NCBI RefSeq assembly: GCF_032118995.1
Contig: NC_092661.1
Location: forward strand, 5,148,501 to 5,212,500
DNA: 64,000 nt
Direction: 5' to 3'
Source of the DNA: Asterias amurensis
Taxonomy: Eukaryota > Echinodermata > Asteroidea > Forcipulatida > Asteriidae
Part shown: piece by piece, positions 11,690-23,300 of the stretch
Numbering within the stretch: position 1 is the stretch's first letter
Layout: every line of letters starts with the position of its first letter
Program-made: the position numbers and the translations under genes
Notes under the pieces: model-generated
The model's database searches: none
What the model was told of the DNA's origin: nothing
Seen by the model: the letters and a program-made list of their open reading frames with translations, nothing else

Positions 11690-12925
11690 TTGAAAACTGC
11701 ATCACAGCTACGAGATCCTGGATGCTTGTGAACAAGTTAAAGTTAAAAGAATCTTAATCAGAATTGCTCATTGTATCATATAAGTATCAGCAGCGTTTGA
11801 TAAAAACCCATCATGTAAATATTGGTAGTGCTCAGACTACCTCCGCTACATCTGTACGTTATCTTGGTGTTATTTTTTATATGATTATGTCTATGGATAC
11901 ACTAGCCTTGCTCAAGGCAGTCGAATTATTCACTCCGAAAAAAGACCGCCGCTGTTTAAAAACCCACCCGTATTCACTGTGCGTAAAACCCACCCGTATT
12001 CACTGTGCGTAACATCGCACGACACGATGCCCCCGTACACTATCCGCATGCGGAGGCCGTCAGGCCGACAGCCTTGTAGGATCTGTGTTGAAACCACTGA
12101 CCTCATTACTATAATAAACGAAGAGTTCCCACGGTCAGCTCATTACCATAATGCCCGCGAAAGACGAGACATGTTTACCTCACACACCACCACCACGGAC
12201 GCATGATAGGGTCCAAAGGTCGTGATAAGGGAAGTGCGTGATTGGACGTCAAAATGAATAATTCATTTGCCTCGCATCCTGTGTTGTCTGATAGGTCTGA
12301 CGAACGATATACATATTCATGAGCTGCATACTAGCATATCCTCGAGCCCCCCCAATTTCGTCCACTATTGGAATTTTTTCAATACAACACATTAAAACGG
12401 GAAGATACAGATCCGACAAGGCTGATGGCCTGACGGCCTCCGCATGCGGTTAGTGGTGTACGAGTGCGATGACTTGTGTGAACAGTATTCGTGCGATGTG
12501 ACAGTGTGTGTACGGGTTGGCCATTCGGTGTGATCGCACACACCATGCACAGGGTATACGGCGGGTGGGTTTACAGCTGCGTCTTTTCGGAGCGAATAAT
12601 GCGACTGCCTTGAGCAAGGCTATGGATACACATGTAAAGAAAGTTTGTCAGTCTGTGTATTATAATATCCAAAACCGGAACAGTTTTCGTAGAACTCTTG
12701 ATGACAAATCAGCTTCTATCCTGGTACATGCCTTTGTTTTATCTCGTTTAGACATTGGAAATAGTCCTTGTTCAATATGTCTAAACAAAATCTCAATAAA
12801 CTCCAACATGCCCTGAATGCAGCAGCTAGGGTCCTCTCTAAGACCTCTAAATTTGATCATATTTCACCGGTTTTACAGAAACTTCATTAGTTGCCAGTAC
12901 AAGAGCGTATTCAGTCACGATAAGT
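11690..12925 (+). pseudogene. CR1-like LINE reverse transcriptase fragment, copy A
   Basis: The 3' part of a non-LTR reverse transcriptase: SWMLVNKLKLK, then INIGSAQTTSATSVRYLGVIF-like sequence. After an insertion follow THVKKVCQSVYYNIQNRNSF, ILVHAFVLSRLD, NAAARVLSKTSKFDHISPVL and KLHWLPVQERIQ. This order matches the thumb and C-terminal region of CR1/L2-type LINEs. The 5' part and endonuclease are absent. It carries an in-frame stop near the start, a frame change near SRLD and the 719-bp insertion, so it is a dead fragment. Confidence 0.8.
11903..12621. mobile_element. MULE-like MITE inside the LINE fragment, copy A
   Basis: 719 bp with inverted ends agccttgctcaaggcag and a further inner inverted block (ccgcatgcggaggccgtcag and complement). 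It is flanked by the 10-bp duplication ATGGATACAC (11893-11902 and 12622-12631), which splits the LINE frame between MSMD and THVKK. Duplication length suggests a MULE or IS4EU-like origin. There is no transposase. A short cccacccgtattcactgtgcg tandem repeat sits near the left end. Confidence 0.8.
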
Positions 12926-14764
12926 CACGACAATTAGGCACTCTTTTGATCCTTTTCTTCGTAAAAACTTTTTTGTTTCTGTTTTCCTTTTTGTCAACAA
13001 CTAGCCCTGCACTTTAAATTAACAAACATTGTTTAACCCTGTAGTCCCTGCACCGCCCGAGTTTGCTGAAAACTAATATTTCAAGATTCTTGCAGTTCAA
13101 ATTTTAAAAGATAGCCACAGCTTAAATTTTATGCACAATTTGAACCTTAATATTTGTATAAAATTACAAGTTCGCATAAGAACAATAAATGTCTCTCGTT
13201 AAACGGCTACGGTAATTTTTATGGCGAATATTTGTTTGTAAGGATAAAACGGACACAATAGCTTTTCAAGGCTTTCATCTGACTCATTTATTATGCTGAT
13301 TAAATGCGAAGGCGTGAGTTTTCGACAATATTATCATGAATGAAGAATACATACAGTTTCCTTTGTGTTTACTAATGAGCGTTTTGTTGGGGTAAGAGCT
13401 AAATAATTTCATCATCATTAGCTTCATTAGCTTTATAATGACTATCGAGGATTCTTTTGACGTTCCTTTTTTTCCCTTTTTGTTTCGTTTATTAAAAATC
13501 AAACTTTGCATCCAAAAGGCTGACCTACGTTAGAGATACAATAAATTAAATTCAAACATCCAAGAGAAAAGTCATAGAGTAAAAATACAACAGAGACTAT
13601 AAAAAATAGTTTTCTGAACCGGTTGTACTGCACTGTTGAACAAAATGAATATCTCAGTAAATATTAAAAGACCTCAAATGCTTGAAGCCTTTTATTATAC
13701 ATCTTAATTGTGCAACAAGAATGTTTCGTTTTCTTTAAATTTTCTTTTACAACTTCGATGACCAATTGGGTCAAAGTTTTTACAGATTTGTTAATTTATA
13801 TAATATGCATCTGCAGGGATACAACAATTTAGAATACATGGCCCAATTTCATAAAGCCTGTGAGCACAAACATTTGCTTAGCATGAAATTTCTTACTTGA
13901 TAAAAACAAGATTACCAACCAGGGATACAACAATTTAGAATACATGGCCCAATTTCATAAAGCCTGTAAGCACAAACATTTGCTTAGCATGAAATTTCTT
14001 ACTTGATAAAAACAAGATTACCAACCAAACTTTAAATTGTTGCATATTGCTTATTACTGGCATTCAGCTGTTGTTTGCTTATCGTGAAAATCACGTGGAA
14101 ATTTGGTTGGATCTATAGCAGGTGTTGCGGATAAAGACAGGGGCCCAGTCTACGCGTTCACGTGCGTGCAAGTTTCCATTGCTTTGACTCAACGATTCCG
14201 GTCAAGGCAAGGGTTCTGAACATGCTTAGCACAATAAAGGAAACACGTTTAATGATGTTGCCATTTTAAGAGTCACACACACCTCAGGTAAAATATCGCA
14301 CAAAGGCACGAAATAAACAGGTAATCAAGTTACAAAATAAGCACGACTCCAATTTGACACTAGGTCTATCTTTTGGTCACGACCGGTAGACCTGAAACTT
14401 GTTGTAGTCCGCTTGACGATATAGTGAACTTGTCTTTTAATAAGGTACTCATGTCTCTTGAATAAACACAACACAGTTTTGAGTTTTCTTTTGTAAATGC
14501 TCGAGACCAATTTTTTGGCCCTTCATTGATTTACAATTTACCAGGGTCTAAAATACCATTATGCCCTGTTTATGTTCGTAGGCCATGTCACTAAACGTAT
14601 ACAAAATAAGGAATGTTTCCTATATATAATAAGGGACAAAAGTACACCCGCAAATTATGGCAGGAAACCTTAACCAAACGAAACAAAATTAAGGGCCTTC
14701 TCCTGTATAGACTGTATTGAATGTGACGTCACGCGGCTCAAAAGTAAATTAGTAGATATCAATA

Positions 14765-14933
14765 GACCTTATGCACATGACGTCATTTCAGTAGGGCGCC
14801 CTCACCTAGAGGTCAAAAGGAGGTTGTTCATTGGCCAATCCTGTGCGCCGCGCATACAAATCTGTGCGTTTCGATTGTTTCGTCACCGTTTTCCCACTTA
14901 GATGGCCGCTGGATGACGTCAATGCATAAGTTC
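14765..14933. mobile_element. Tc1/mariner-type MITE, copy B orthologue
   Basis: Same insertion as 1307-1476, carried along by the segmental duplication. The right terminus has diverged slightly. Confidence 0.6.
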
Positions 14934-14952
14934 TATGGCTCAAGTATCTGAC

Positions 14953-15689
14953 TAGACTTGATTCAAGTCCCATTCTCGTGTGAGAGGTCCCTAAGCATAT
15001 ACCCAAACTTACTATGTAACAACACGTAGCATACACAGTACAGTGCGCGCTCGCCGTCAAAATGTGGTCCCGAGAATGGGACTTGACGATGTCGTTTCTT
15101 ACTCTGCACGTTGTTATAGGAAAATCTCCCCAAATGGGGAGATGTACAAAACCAATGGGAGCGTGGAAGCGCTGCCCGCCGGTAAAATATTCATTATACT
15201 CTGTGACATCACAGTAGAAGACGTTGTAAGGCACGCGTCTATACGCGGCACGCACGTGGGGCGGGTAAACTCATTAGCAGGCAAGGGGGTGTCTGTGTCA
15301 TAAGTCGTTTTATTGCACTTCCAAAAATTCAAATTTTAAGAAAAAAAACGACCCCAATGTATGTTACAACATATTACTTAAATTCAAATGTACATTTAGT
15401 GCTTTCTTTTTTATAATCAATTGGTTATTAAAAAAATGTATTTCAATCATCAACTAAGTACTTAACCCACAAATGACAAATGAACTAGTCTTCATTTTGG
15501 GTGCGTTTGATTGGTCAAAACGTATCACGTAACAATGTTACATATTCATAAGTGAATACATTTACATATCAGGCGACTGCGACATCGTCAAGTCCCTGTC
15601 CCGCATGCGGAACAGGTTTGGGAATGCAGAGCATCACAAAACAGTAGTTTCCTGGGGATGGCACGGGATTGGGACTTGAGTCAAGTCTA
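14953..15689. mobile_element. 737-bp non-autonomous TIR element with 9-bp duplication
   Basis: The ends are inverted (tagacttgattcaagtccca and its near complement), and both sides carry GTATCTGAC (14944-14952 and 15690-15698). Copies A and C lack this element. The 9-bp duplication fits MULE, Merlin or IS4EU-like transposons; the superfamily is not determined. Open frames inside show no recognisable transposase. Confidence 0.75.
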
Positions 15690-16044
15690 GTATCTGACCT
15701 ACATGATGGCGTCTGTGGGGGTGCGTGTGTGTGTGCGTGACGCTGCGGAGCGTACTCAGTCACTCCGATAATATTCTCTTCAACCAGCGAGGTTCACCAT
15801 CTACTAAATAGCTCATGTTACACTTGCAATGAATCAGTTCCTTTCTTTTGTTAATAATGGATAAAGACAGGGGCCAAAAACAACTCATAATTTTCTCTCT
15901 TTGAAAAAAGATATAATATTTCTTTTTTCAATATTATTGAAAACGGGACAAACATAATTGCCGGTTGGGAAATAAAGTCTATGTAGAAAATTAATACGAA
16001 TTGTTGGTAAACACAGTATATTGTATGTACCACAATTTAATTAA

Positions 16045-16214
16045 GGGAATAAAAGGGTAGCGACGAGTTCTTACACGGCCGTTTAAAGCCGGCAGGGTTG
16101 GATTGCCGTGTGATAAAGGCCCGAGACGAAGGCGAGGGCATTTAGCGCACGGCAACGACCCTGCAAGGTTTTAAACGGACGTTTAAGAACGAGTCACTAT
16201 ACTCTTTTATTCCC
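16045..16214. mobile_element. 170-bp GGGAATAAAAG MITE, copy B orthologue
   Basis: Same insertion as 1866-2035, duplicated with the array. It keeps the inverted ends and the inner hairpin. Confidence 0.65.
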
Positions 16215-17371
16215 ATTCAAAAATGCCCTATTGTTAAAAAACGTAAAAAAAAATAATAATAATGCAATTACAGACACTTTGACAGTTGAAAATTCGATGT
16301 TTGAAATATTTGTTTCAAAAACTTTGTCTGTTGCGCTAGGGTTGTGTGTACTGTTACTGTTTCAACAGTCTATAGCTACTGAATCCGGCTCGGGTAATTA
16401 TCGCATCCATACTGCAACCGGTATTAACAGAGTGTTTAAAACCGGCCAAGCACATTATTATTTATTCCCTTATACCAAAACTCTTCTGCACATGCCGGTG
16501 TAGGCATGTTAGGTAGGTAACCTTTTTGAAGATAGGGAAGCTTTTTACTGGGAACCTTTTTGATGGGGTTTGGCTACCAGATACAAATTAGAAAAGTAGG
16601 CGAAACAACATGTTGGTAAATTTATCGTTTATAGCAAGTGTTGAGTTCATTATTGATTAAGTGGTCCTTGAGTCAAATATACCTCGGCAAGTGGAGAGCG
16701 AACTGACATCAATAAATTTACGGTGATGTGTCAGTTGGTTCACTTCTGCACAGCTCAATTTATTGATAGAAATTTCACAAATAATTGAGGCGAGAAGTGT
16801 GTGCATCAAAGTGAAATAACGTTTTAGAGTTGTAGTGCGTCATCTATAGAGCAACAAATGAAACAAATTTGTTTACTTTCGTTTGTGGGTGGAAATTGTT
16901 GGCATTTTCCTGAGGCCCACAACTGTGTTTTACTGCAGTATTGAAGTATTGCGGGGTAAATCAAACTATTTGGAGTTATATCCAAGCCACAACGCATTTC
17001 ACAGACTGAAGGTCTGTCTAGGATTTTTTTATAGCATTTGAAAAGACAAGTAAGTAGATATAAAGTTGTTTTGGCTTTTTAATTTGCGTATTAATTATTG
17101 TTTACATATCTGTACTCAGGTTTAATATCTTTGTTTAGTTTATACTGAACTAATGAAACACATAACAAACAGCAATCCAGTGAAGTTGAAGTTGGAACAA
17201 ACAACTTCTATGAACAACCTTGTTATGTTCTCTTCCTTGTAGCCCTTTACCTAGAGCGACTTGCATACAAAAAAGTAAAACGAAAAGTAAAAATAGGGTA
17301 AGGACTTTTGAAATGAATATAATTTGCAACACATCGAGCACGAAGTCAAATAATAATATTGCAATACTGGT

Positions 17372-20300
17372 CTAGCCACGGACTACTGCATACACCAAGC
17401 AGCCTGGCTGATCATCTGCTTTCAAGTATCCAGCCTTTACATCGTAGAGCCTGCACTGACCAGAAGTCATGTCGTAGTCGAAAGACCAACACTCGTTAGT
17501 TATCTTGCAACGCATGAAACATTGCATGGGTGACTTCATGTGAAGGACCGACAGAGGGCGTGCATCTGATACTTCTTTGTCCACAAACATCAATGTGGAC
17601 ATGCAGGTGATGGAGACCGACGGGTCCGCGATCATTGCTGCTGTAGACATGGCTGAAAAGTAAAACCAAACAGCTTACAATAGTAGCAACGAAAATATGG
17701 TGTTCTGGTAGATTGCAAACAAAAATGCAAAAAATGCAGCAAACTATCGGTCAAACCGGCAGCAGCAAAACAACCAAAATGAGCAGTAGACTCATATAGG
17801 TTGAGGTTGATGCTCTGATCTTTAATTAGCAACTATGGTGCAATGATTTTAAGATTCTGTTAACCAAATAATAACAGCAAATGCCACAACAGAGTTAGTT
17901 TATCATTCCTGATGAGGTGCCGAATAAAACCCCACCCCACAGTAGTGTGGGTGGGTCTACGAGCGAATACTTTCCTGTAGAGCGAATACTACAATTGCAT
18001 TGTTCCCTATGCCGGCAGGCAAAAAGCTAAGAGTTTTACACACAATAGCGCCCTCAAGAGTCCTATCCCTGACGCCCTGTGACATGCGCACACCGTCGGC
18101 GTCCTCTTTTTCGTCAAGCGTTACGCGCCTAAGTACTCAAGAAACCACTCGTATAGTGGGGTAGGAGGGAGGGTGCTCTACAGGTAAGTATTCGCTCGTA
18201 CACCCAACCACACTACTGTGGGGTGGGGTCTACTTCACTCTACTTACCTGTAGAGCGAATACTACAATTGCATAGACTCGCACCGAGTAGGCGGTGGGTA
18301 TACGCAGGCTATCGTATGTCTACAGGGGCGTAGGACACGGGGTGTGCCTAAGAACCCCAACGGAGGGCCCTAGCTCGCCCGCCGGTAAGCGGGTGCCAAG
18401 GGGTCAGAGGCGGGCTTCGCAACAGGGGGCCGGACCATGATAAACAGGTCGGTCTAGGCGCGTGGAACTGCGAGAACGACGCGCGCGGCCCTGGGGGCCC
18501 GCGAATCGTGCGCAAGACCTTAGGGGGGTATCGCCATTATGGGGTAAAAACATAATAGGTACACCTCGTTAAATGTCCAATGCACATAGGTAATATATAA
18601 ATTATTACATGTATAAGAGAGGAAAGTGGACTCACCAGTTAGCGTTTCTGTGAAACTTGACTGGCCGTCTTCAGCACTTCTCTCCCGGCTCTGCCGTCTG
18701 CCTTGAGGACATCCTTCAGGTAGAGCTCGCTGAAGGTGTTAGGACACTTCCAGCAGGCCTCCTTGGTGATATCTGCTTTAAAGAAGGCCCAAGAGGCAGC
18801 TACCCCCCTAACGTCATGCGCCCGAATCGTATTCTCGGTCGCCGGCCAGCCGCCCGGCACGGAGCGGATGGCGGTCACGATCCATCGTGAGATGGTGCAC
18901 GGTGACGCCGGCCGAAAGGGCGGTGTTGTCGTCACGAACAGGTTCTTATGGTCCGTACGAAGCGACTTCGTACGATTCACATACCACTTTAGTGCCCGGA
19001 CGGGGCACCACAGTTTGTCCTTCGCCTCTGATGAAAAGGAGTTAATGTCCGGGACAAAAATGTCCGTAGGCGTGAAGGAACTTGACTGGTTCTTGGTTAA
19101 AAAGCCGGTCGTGGGGACCAAGCGGATGCCGCCTGGTTCCCATCGGATATGTCCGGTCAGTACCGACAGGGCGTGCAGCTCACTGCGCCGTCGCGAAGTA
19201 GCGACGGCCAGGAGAAACGCCAACTTAACGGAGAGCTGCAGTAGTGTGGAGCAATCCATAGGCTCGTAGGGAGGCCCTGCTAAGGTTGACAGAACGTCGA
19301 ACAGGTCCCAAGACGGGACGAGTTTGCGTTCTGGGGGACGGGTGAAAAACATCCCCTTGATCAACTGGCTAAGGTTGTCTGAGATGGAGGAACCGTCTGG
19401 GAATCAGGGGTGGATCGCGGCGATAGCCGACCTGTAATTTCTGACCGTACCGGTCGTCAGGCCGCTATCTAGGAAATATACCAGGAAATCCCCCACCTCC
19501 CCTACAGAAGTATTGGTAGGATGGAGGGATTCCCGGCCACACCATTTAAAGAAATGGCGTAGTCGGCTGTTGTATACCTTCCTGGTGGAGGCCCGTCGTG
19601 ACTGGGCTGCGATTGTTGCAGCCCGTTGCGAAAGGCCTGCTGAGCGGAGGGATCGCGTGACAGCACCCAGCACGTCAGGTGAAGATCCCCCGGAGCCTGC
19701 TGGACCATCCCCGAACTGGGCTGATACAGGAGATCCGCTCGTCCTGATAGGATCACCGGACGGTGGACCAGTAACCTGACGAGTCGTGGGAACCACGGTT
19801 GGCGGGGCCAGAACGGGGCTATGAGGAGGACCCGGCAATCCTCCTGCTTGATCTTGGTCAGAACCCGAGAAACGAGCGAGATGGGTGGGAACGCATAGGC
19901 CAGTAGGCCGACCCATTGTACTGATAGAGCGTCGATCCTCCACGCGTTGGGGTCTGGGCCCCTTGCGCAATAGATCGGCAACTGGTGGTTCGCATGGGAG
20001 GCGAACAGGTCCACGTGTGGCTGGTCGATCAGGTGGAAGAGCGACCGAGCCACCTGTGGGAGAAGGGACCACTCCATGGGGGCAATCCAGCCCCTTGAGA
20101 GAGCGTCGGCTGTGACATTCTCTACGCCCGGAATGTGGACTGCTGATAGTGCTGTTCCCAGCTGTGTGCACCAGTGGATGAGATCCCAGGCCAGTGCACA
20201 CAGGCGTCTCGACCGGGTGCCCCCCTGGTGATTGAGGTAGGCCACGACTGTGGCGTTGTCGCATCTCACCAGGACCGCACGGCCCCTGACGTCTGACTGG

Positions 20301-23300
20301 AAATGTCGTAGTGCGTTGGAGACTGCCAACATTTCCAGGACGTTGATGTGGGCCGATCGGAACCCCACACGCCTGCGATTTGACGCGGTCGGAGGGTTGC
20401 CCCCCGCCGAGGAGTGACGCGTCCGTCGTGACGGTCACCGACGGCGGGGGCAGACGAAAAGCCCGGCCCTGCGAGATGTTCGCATCGGCTAGCCACCAGC
20501 GAAGGTGGGGGACTAGCCAGGGCGTGGTCGGCACCGGGTGGTGGATCCGGTGACGGATGGGCCTGTAAAAGGAGAGCAGGTGAAGTTGAATGGGCCTCAT
20601 CCTCAACCTGCAAAAGTCCACCAAATCCACCATGCTGGCCATAAGGCCCAACAGCCTGAGCCAGGCCAGTGCTGGGGCCACCACTGCCGGGAGGAAGAGA
20701 GAAACGCAGTAGGCGTTCCTCCGAAGGGCAGGTCAATCCCCTGCGCAGGTTGAGGGACGCACCAAGAAAGGTGGGAACCTGCGAGGGGATAAGGTGGATT
20801 TCTCGGTATTGATTATGAATCCGAGGTCGGAGGTCAGGCGCCAGGTATATTGGAGCACTGCCTCCGTCTTCTCCCAAGAACGGCCCACGACCAACCAGTC
20901 GTCCAGATATACAAATATCATGATGCCCGCCTCCGCAGTGCCTCTCCGATTGTCTTTACAATCCGGGTGAACATCCGAGGTGCGGTGGAGAGTCCGAATG
21001 GGAGCACCGCAAATTCGTACAGGGTATCGTTGTATAGAAAACGTAGGAATTTCAGGTCGAGACTCGCCGCCCATGCGGGCGTCACTATGGAACTCAGTAT
21101 AGTCCTGAGCGTCTCCATACGGAAACGCTTCGGACGGATGAACTTGTTGAGGGGTTTCAAGTTCAAAATCGGGCGCCACATGCCAGCCTCCTTCTTGGGA
21201 GTCAAGAAGAAGGTTGACATGAAGCCTGTCTGAGTCCCAGAACCGGGGACGATACGCACCGCCCCCTTGAGGAGGAGGGCGTTCATTTCCCCCCCGAGGG
21301 AGCGGCGCTTTGCTAAGTCGGACGGAACGGGTGTCGGCCGGCTGAGCATGTCCGACGGGGGGGTCCTCGTAAACTCGAGGTCACTTGCCCCCAGGACCCC
21401 AGAAAATTCCGGAGGCGGCCCCCCATGGGTCCGTCGGTGGGAGGCCGCTCGGAGTTTGTCAAGTCACTTGCGCCACGCCCCGGTATATCGGGGGGCGGGC
21501 GCTCGGAAACCACGACCCGACTGGGTGCGTGGTTGGCCAGGTTGAGTCTGTGGGTAGCGTGAGCCCGCCGTGCCACGAAAACTGCCACGGGCCGCCTTTT
21601 GTGGGCGGCAACGGGGGATGACGAAAGATGGCTGTTTCCTTACCTTGTTACCCACGGCCTTAGGCGGGGCAGGAGGCTTTTTCAGATTGATTTCGTGCGT
21701 GGCTTTGAGGCGCTTCACTTCAGCCTCCATGGACGTCGTCGCCAGGGTCGTTATCTTTGTGAACTGGTCGAGGATGGAACAAAGACCATTGTCCAAACAA
21801 TGAAGGGCCGCAATCATCATGTCCGCCGGCACCATGTTTTCCACGTCGCACCCCTGCTCCAGATATTCTGATAAGAGCAGGAGAAAGGATGTTGTGCGCA
21901 TACCCATGCGCGCCGAAGAATCCATTTTCCGGGCGACGTCCGCCAATTTGCCGCGGATCTTGTCCGCAGCTTGGAAGACGACGATCCCCTGTCCGCGACC
22001 AGCTTGTCGGAGGCTGAGTCCGGTAGGACGGGAGTGGCGAAATATTTTTCAAAATCCGCTGGAGGGAAACGGTAGTACGGCTCCGTACGTTTGGAGTATG
22101 GGGTCCATTTCTTCGTTCCCATTACCCCATCCATCCGGTCGCTGCACACCCGATCTAGGGGCATCAACGGGAAGGGTTTAGTTGCACCCGTTGCGGGGCT
22201 CGCCCTCTTCTTGAACGATTGGCGTTCGTCGGAGGGGGGCTCCGGCTCACAGGGGAGATTCAGAACTCTTATCATGTCTCTCTGTACCGTGCGTAGCTCG
22301 GTCTCGGAGACTGACAACCGTTGGATGGTGCTGAGCAACTCGTCCTCCTCATTGGCCGAGTCGGCCGAGTCGGAGGGACGAGATGTCATCGAGGAACGAG
22401 ATTCTGAACCAGCATCATCACGGCGCCCGTGGTCGGACTCAAAGGCCGCCGACGGGTGCAGACTGATGCATGGCGGGCCCCCCTGAGGGGGTCCTCATTG
22501 GGTGGTAGCCACACGCCCCTGAACGTATGGGTTAGCGGGCGGTTGTGGCAAACCCGGGGGGGGGGGGAATCCGGCGCACGGCTAGCCGTGTGGGGGAGTC
22601 CCCGTTGGCCCGGTGCAAGCCACCCATGGCCGTGTTGACTTTGGGGCACCGGTTCGGTGGCCAAGTCAGACGGGCCTTGTCCACCACCCTCGCGACGACC
22701 CATAATTGAGGCCGCGAGGGTGTGAAAAGCTTCCAAAAATTCTTCCCTCGAGATCGGGTCCCCACCCTTGTGACGTTTGTCACGGTGGGGACGATCGGAG
22801 GTAGAGCCGCTCGAGCTGGGACTACGAGGGCGGGCTTTCTTGCCCTTTTTGGAGGGGCGTCCCCGAGCCGACTCCGATGTAGTATCGGAGGGCGGCTGCG
22901 GGGCGGGAATACCCGAGCAGCGGGTAAACCCTGAAGTGGAGGCCGACCCTTCGGAACGTAGCGTTCCGACGGGGCCCCAAGGGGTCTGTACCCCGTTGCC
23001 AATCTCCCTGGCAACCGCCAGCGCCCCGAGCCCGATAGCGCAGGCTGCCTGGTCGGGGCGGCGGTACAAAAGGCCATCCCTGGGCACCGCGGTACTTGCG
23101 TGTGCACTGTGGGGGGCCGGGTGCACCGAGCCGTGGAGAGGTAATTTCTCCGGCTGTGCATACCCTGTACTCAACCCTGGGTGCACCGAGCCGTGGAGGG
23201 GTACCCCCTCTGGCTGTGCGTGCCCCGCTGGCTGGCCTGGGATCGATGGGGCGGGCCCCGTAGTGGAGTCCCGCTTACCAACTCGTCCCTTCTTGGGTGT

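Larger units (their letters stand above)
1..13458. repeat. Tandem array unit, copy A (~13.46 kb)
   Basis: The sequence from position 1 restarts almost unchanged at 13459 and again at 43968, so the window is a head-to-tail array. Copy A carries the most compact version of the unit: about 3.2 kb of gene-free DNA, the minus-strand lectin gene, then about 6.7 kb of gene-free DNA holding MITEs and a LINE fragment. Its true left edge cannot be seen because the window starts there. Similarity covers introns, intergenic DNA and old transposons alike, so this is segmental duplication rather than conservation of genes only. Confidence 0.9.

Noticed and set aside
14806-15255. 149-aa minus frame
   Set aside because: It spans the boundary of the 737-bp TIR element into host sequence and is absent from copies A and C.
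16231-16503. 90-aa frame with a hydrophobic stretch, also at 46486
   Set aside because: The frame is interrupted in copy A and overlaps MITE-flanking sequence. No splice partner was visible.
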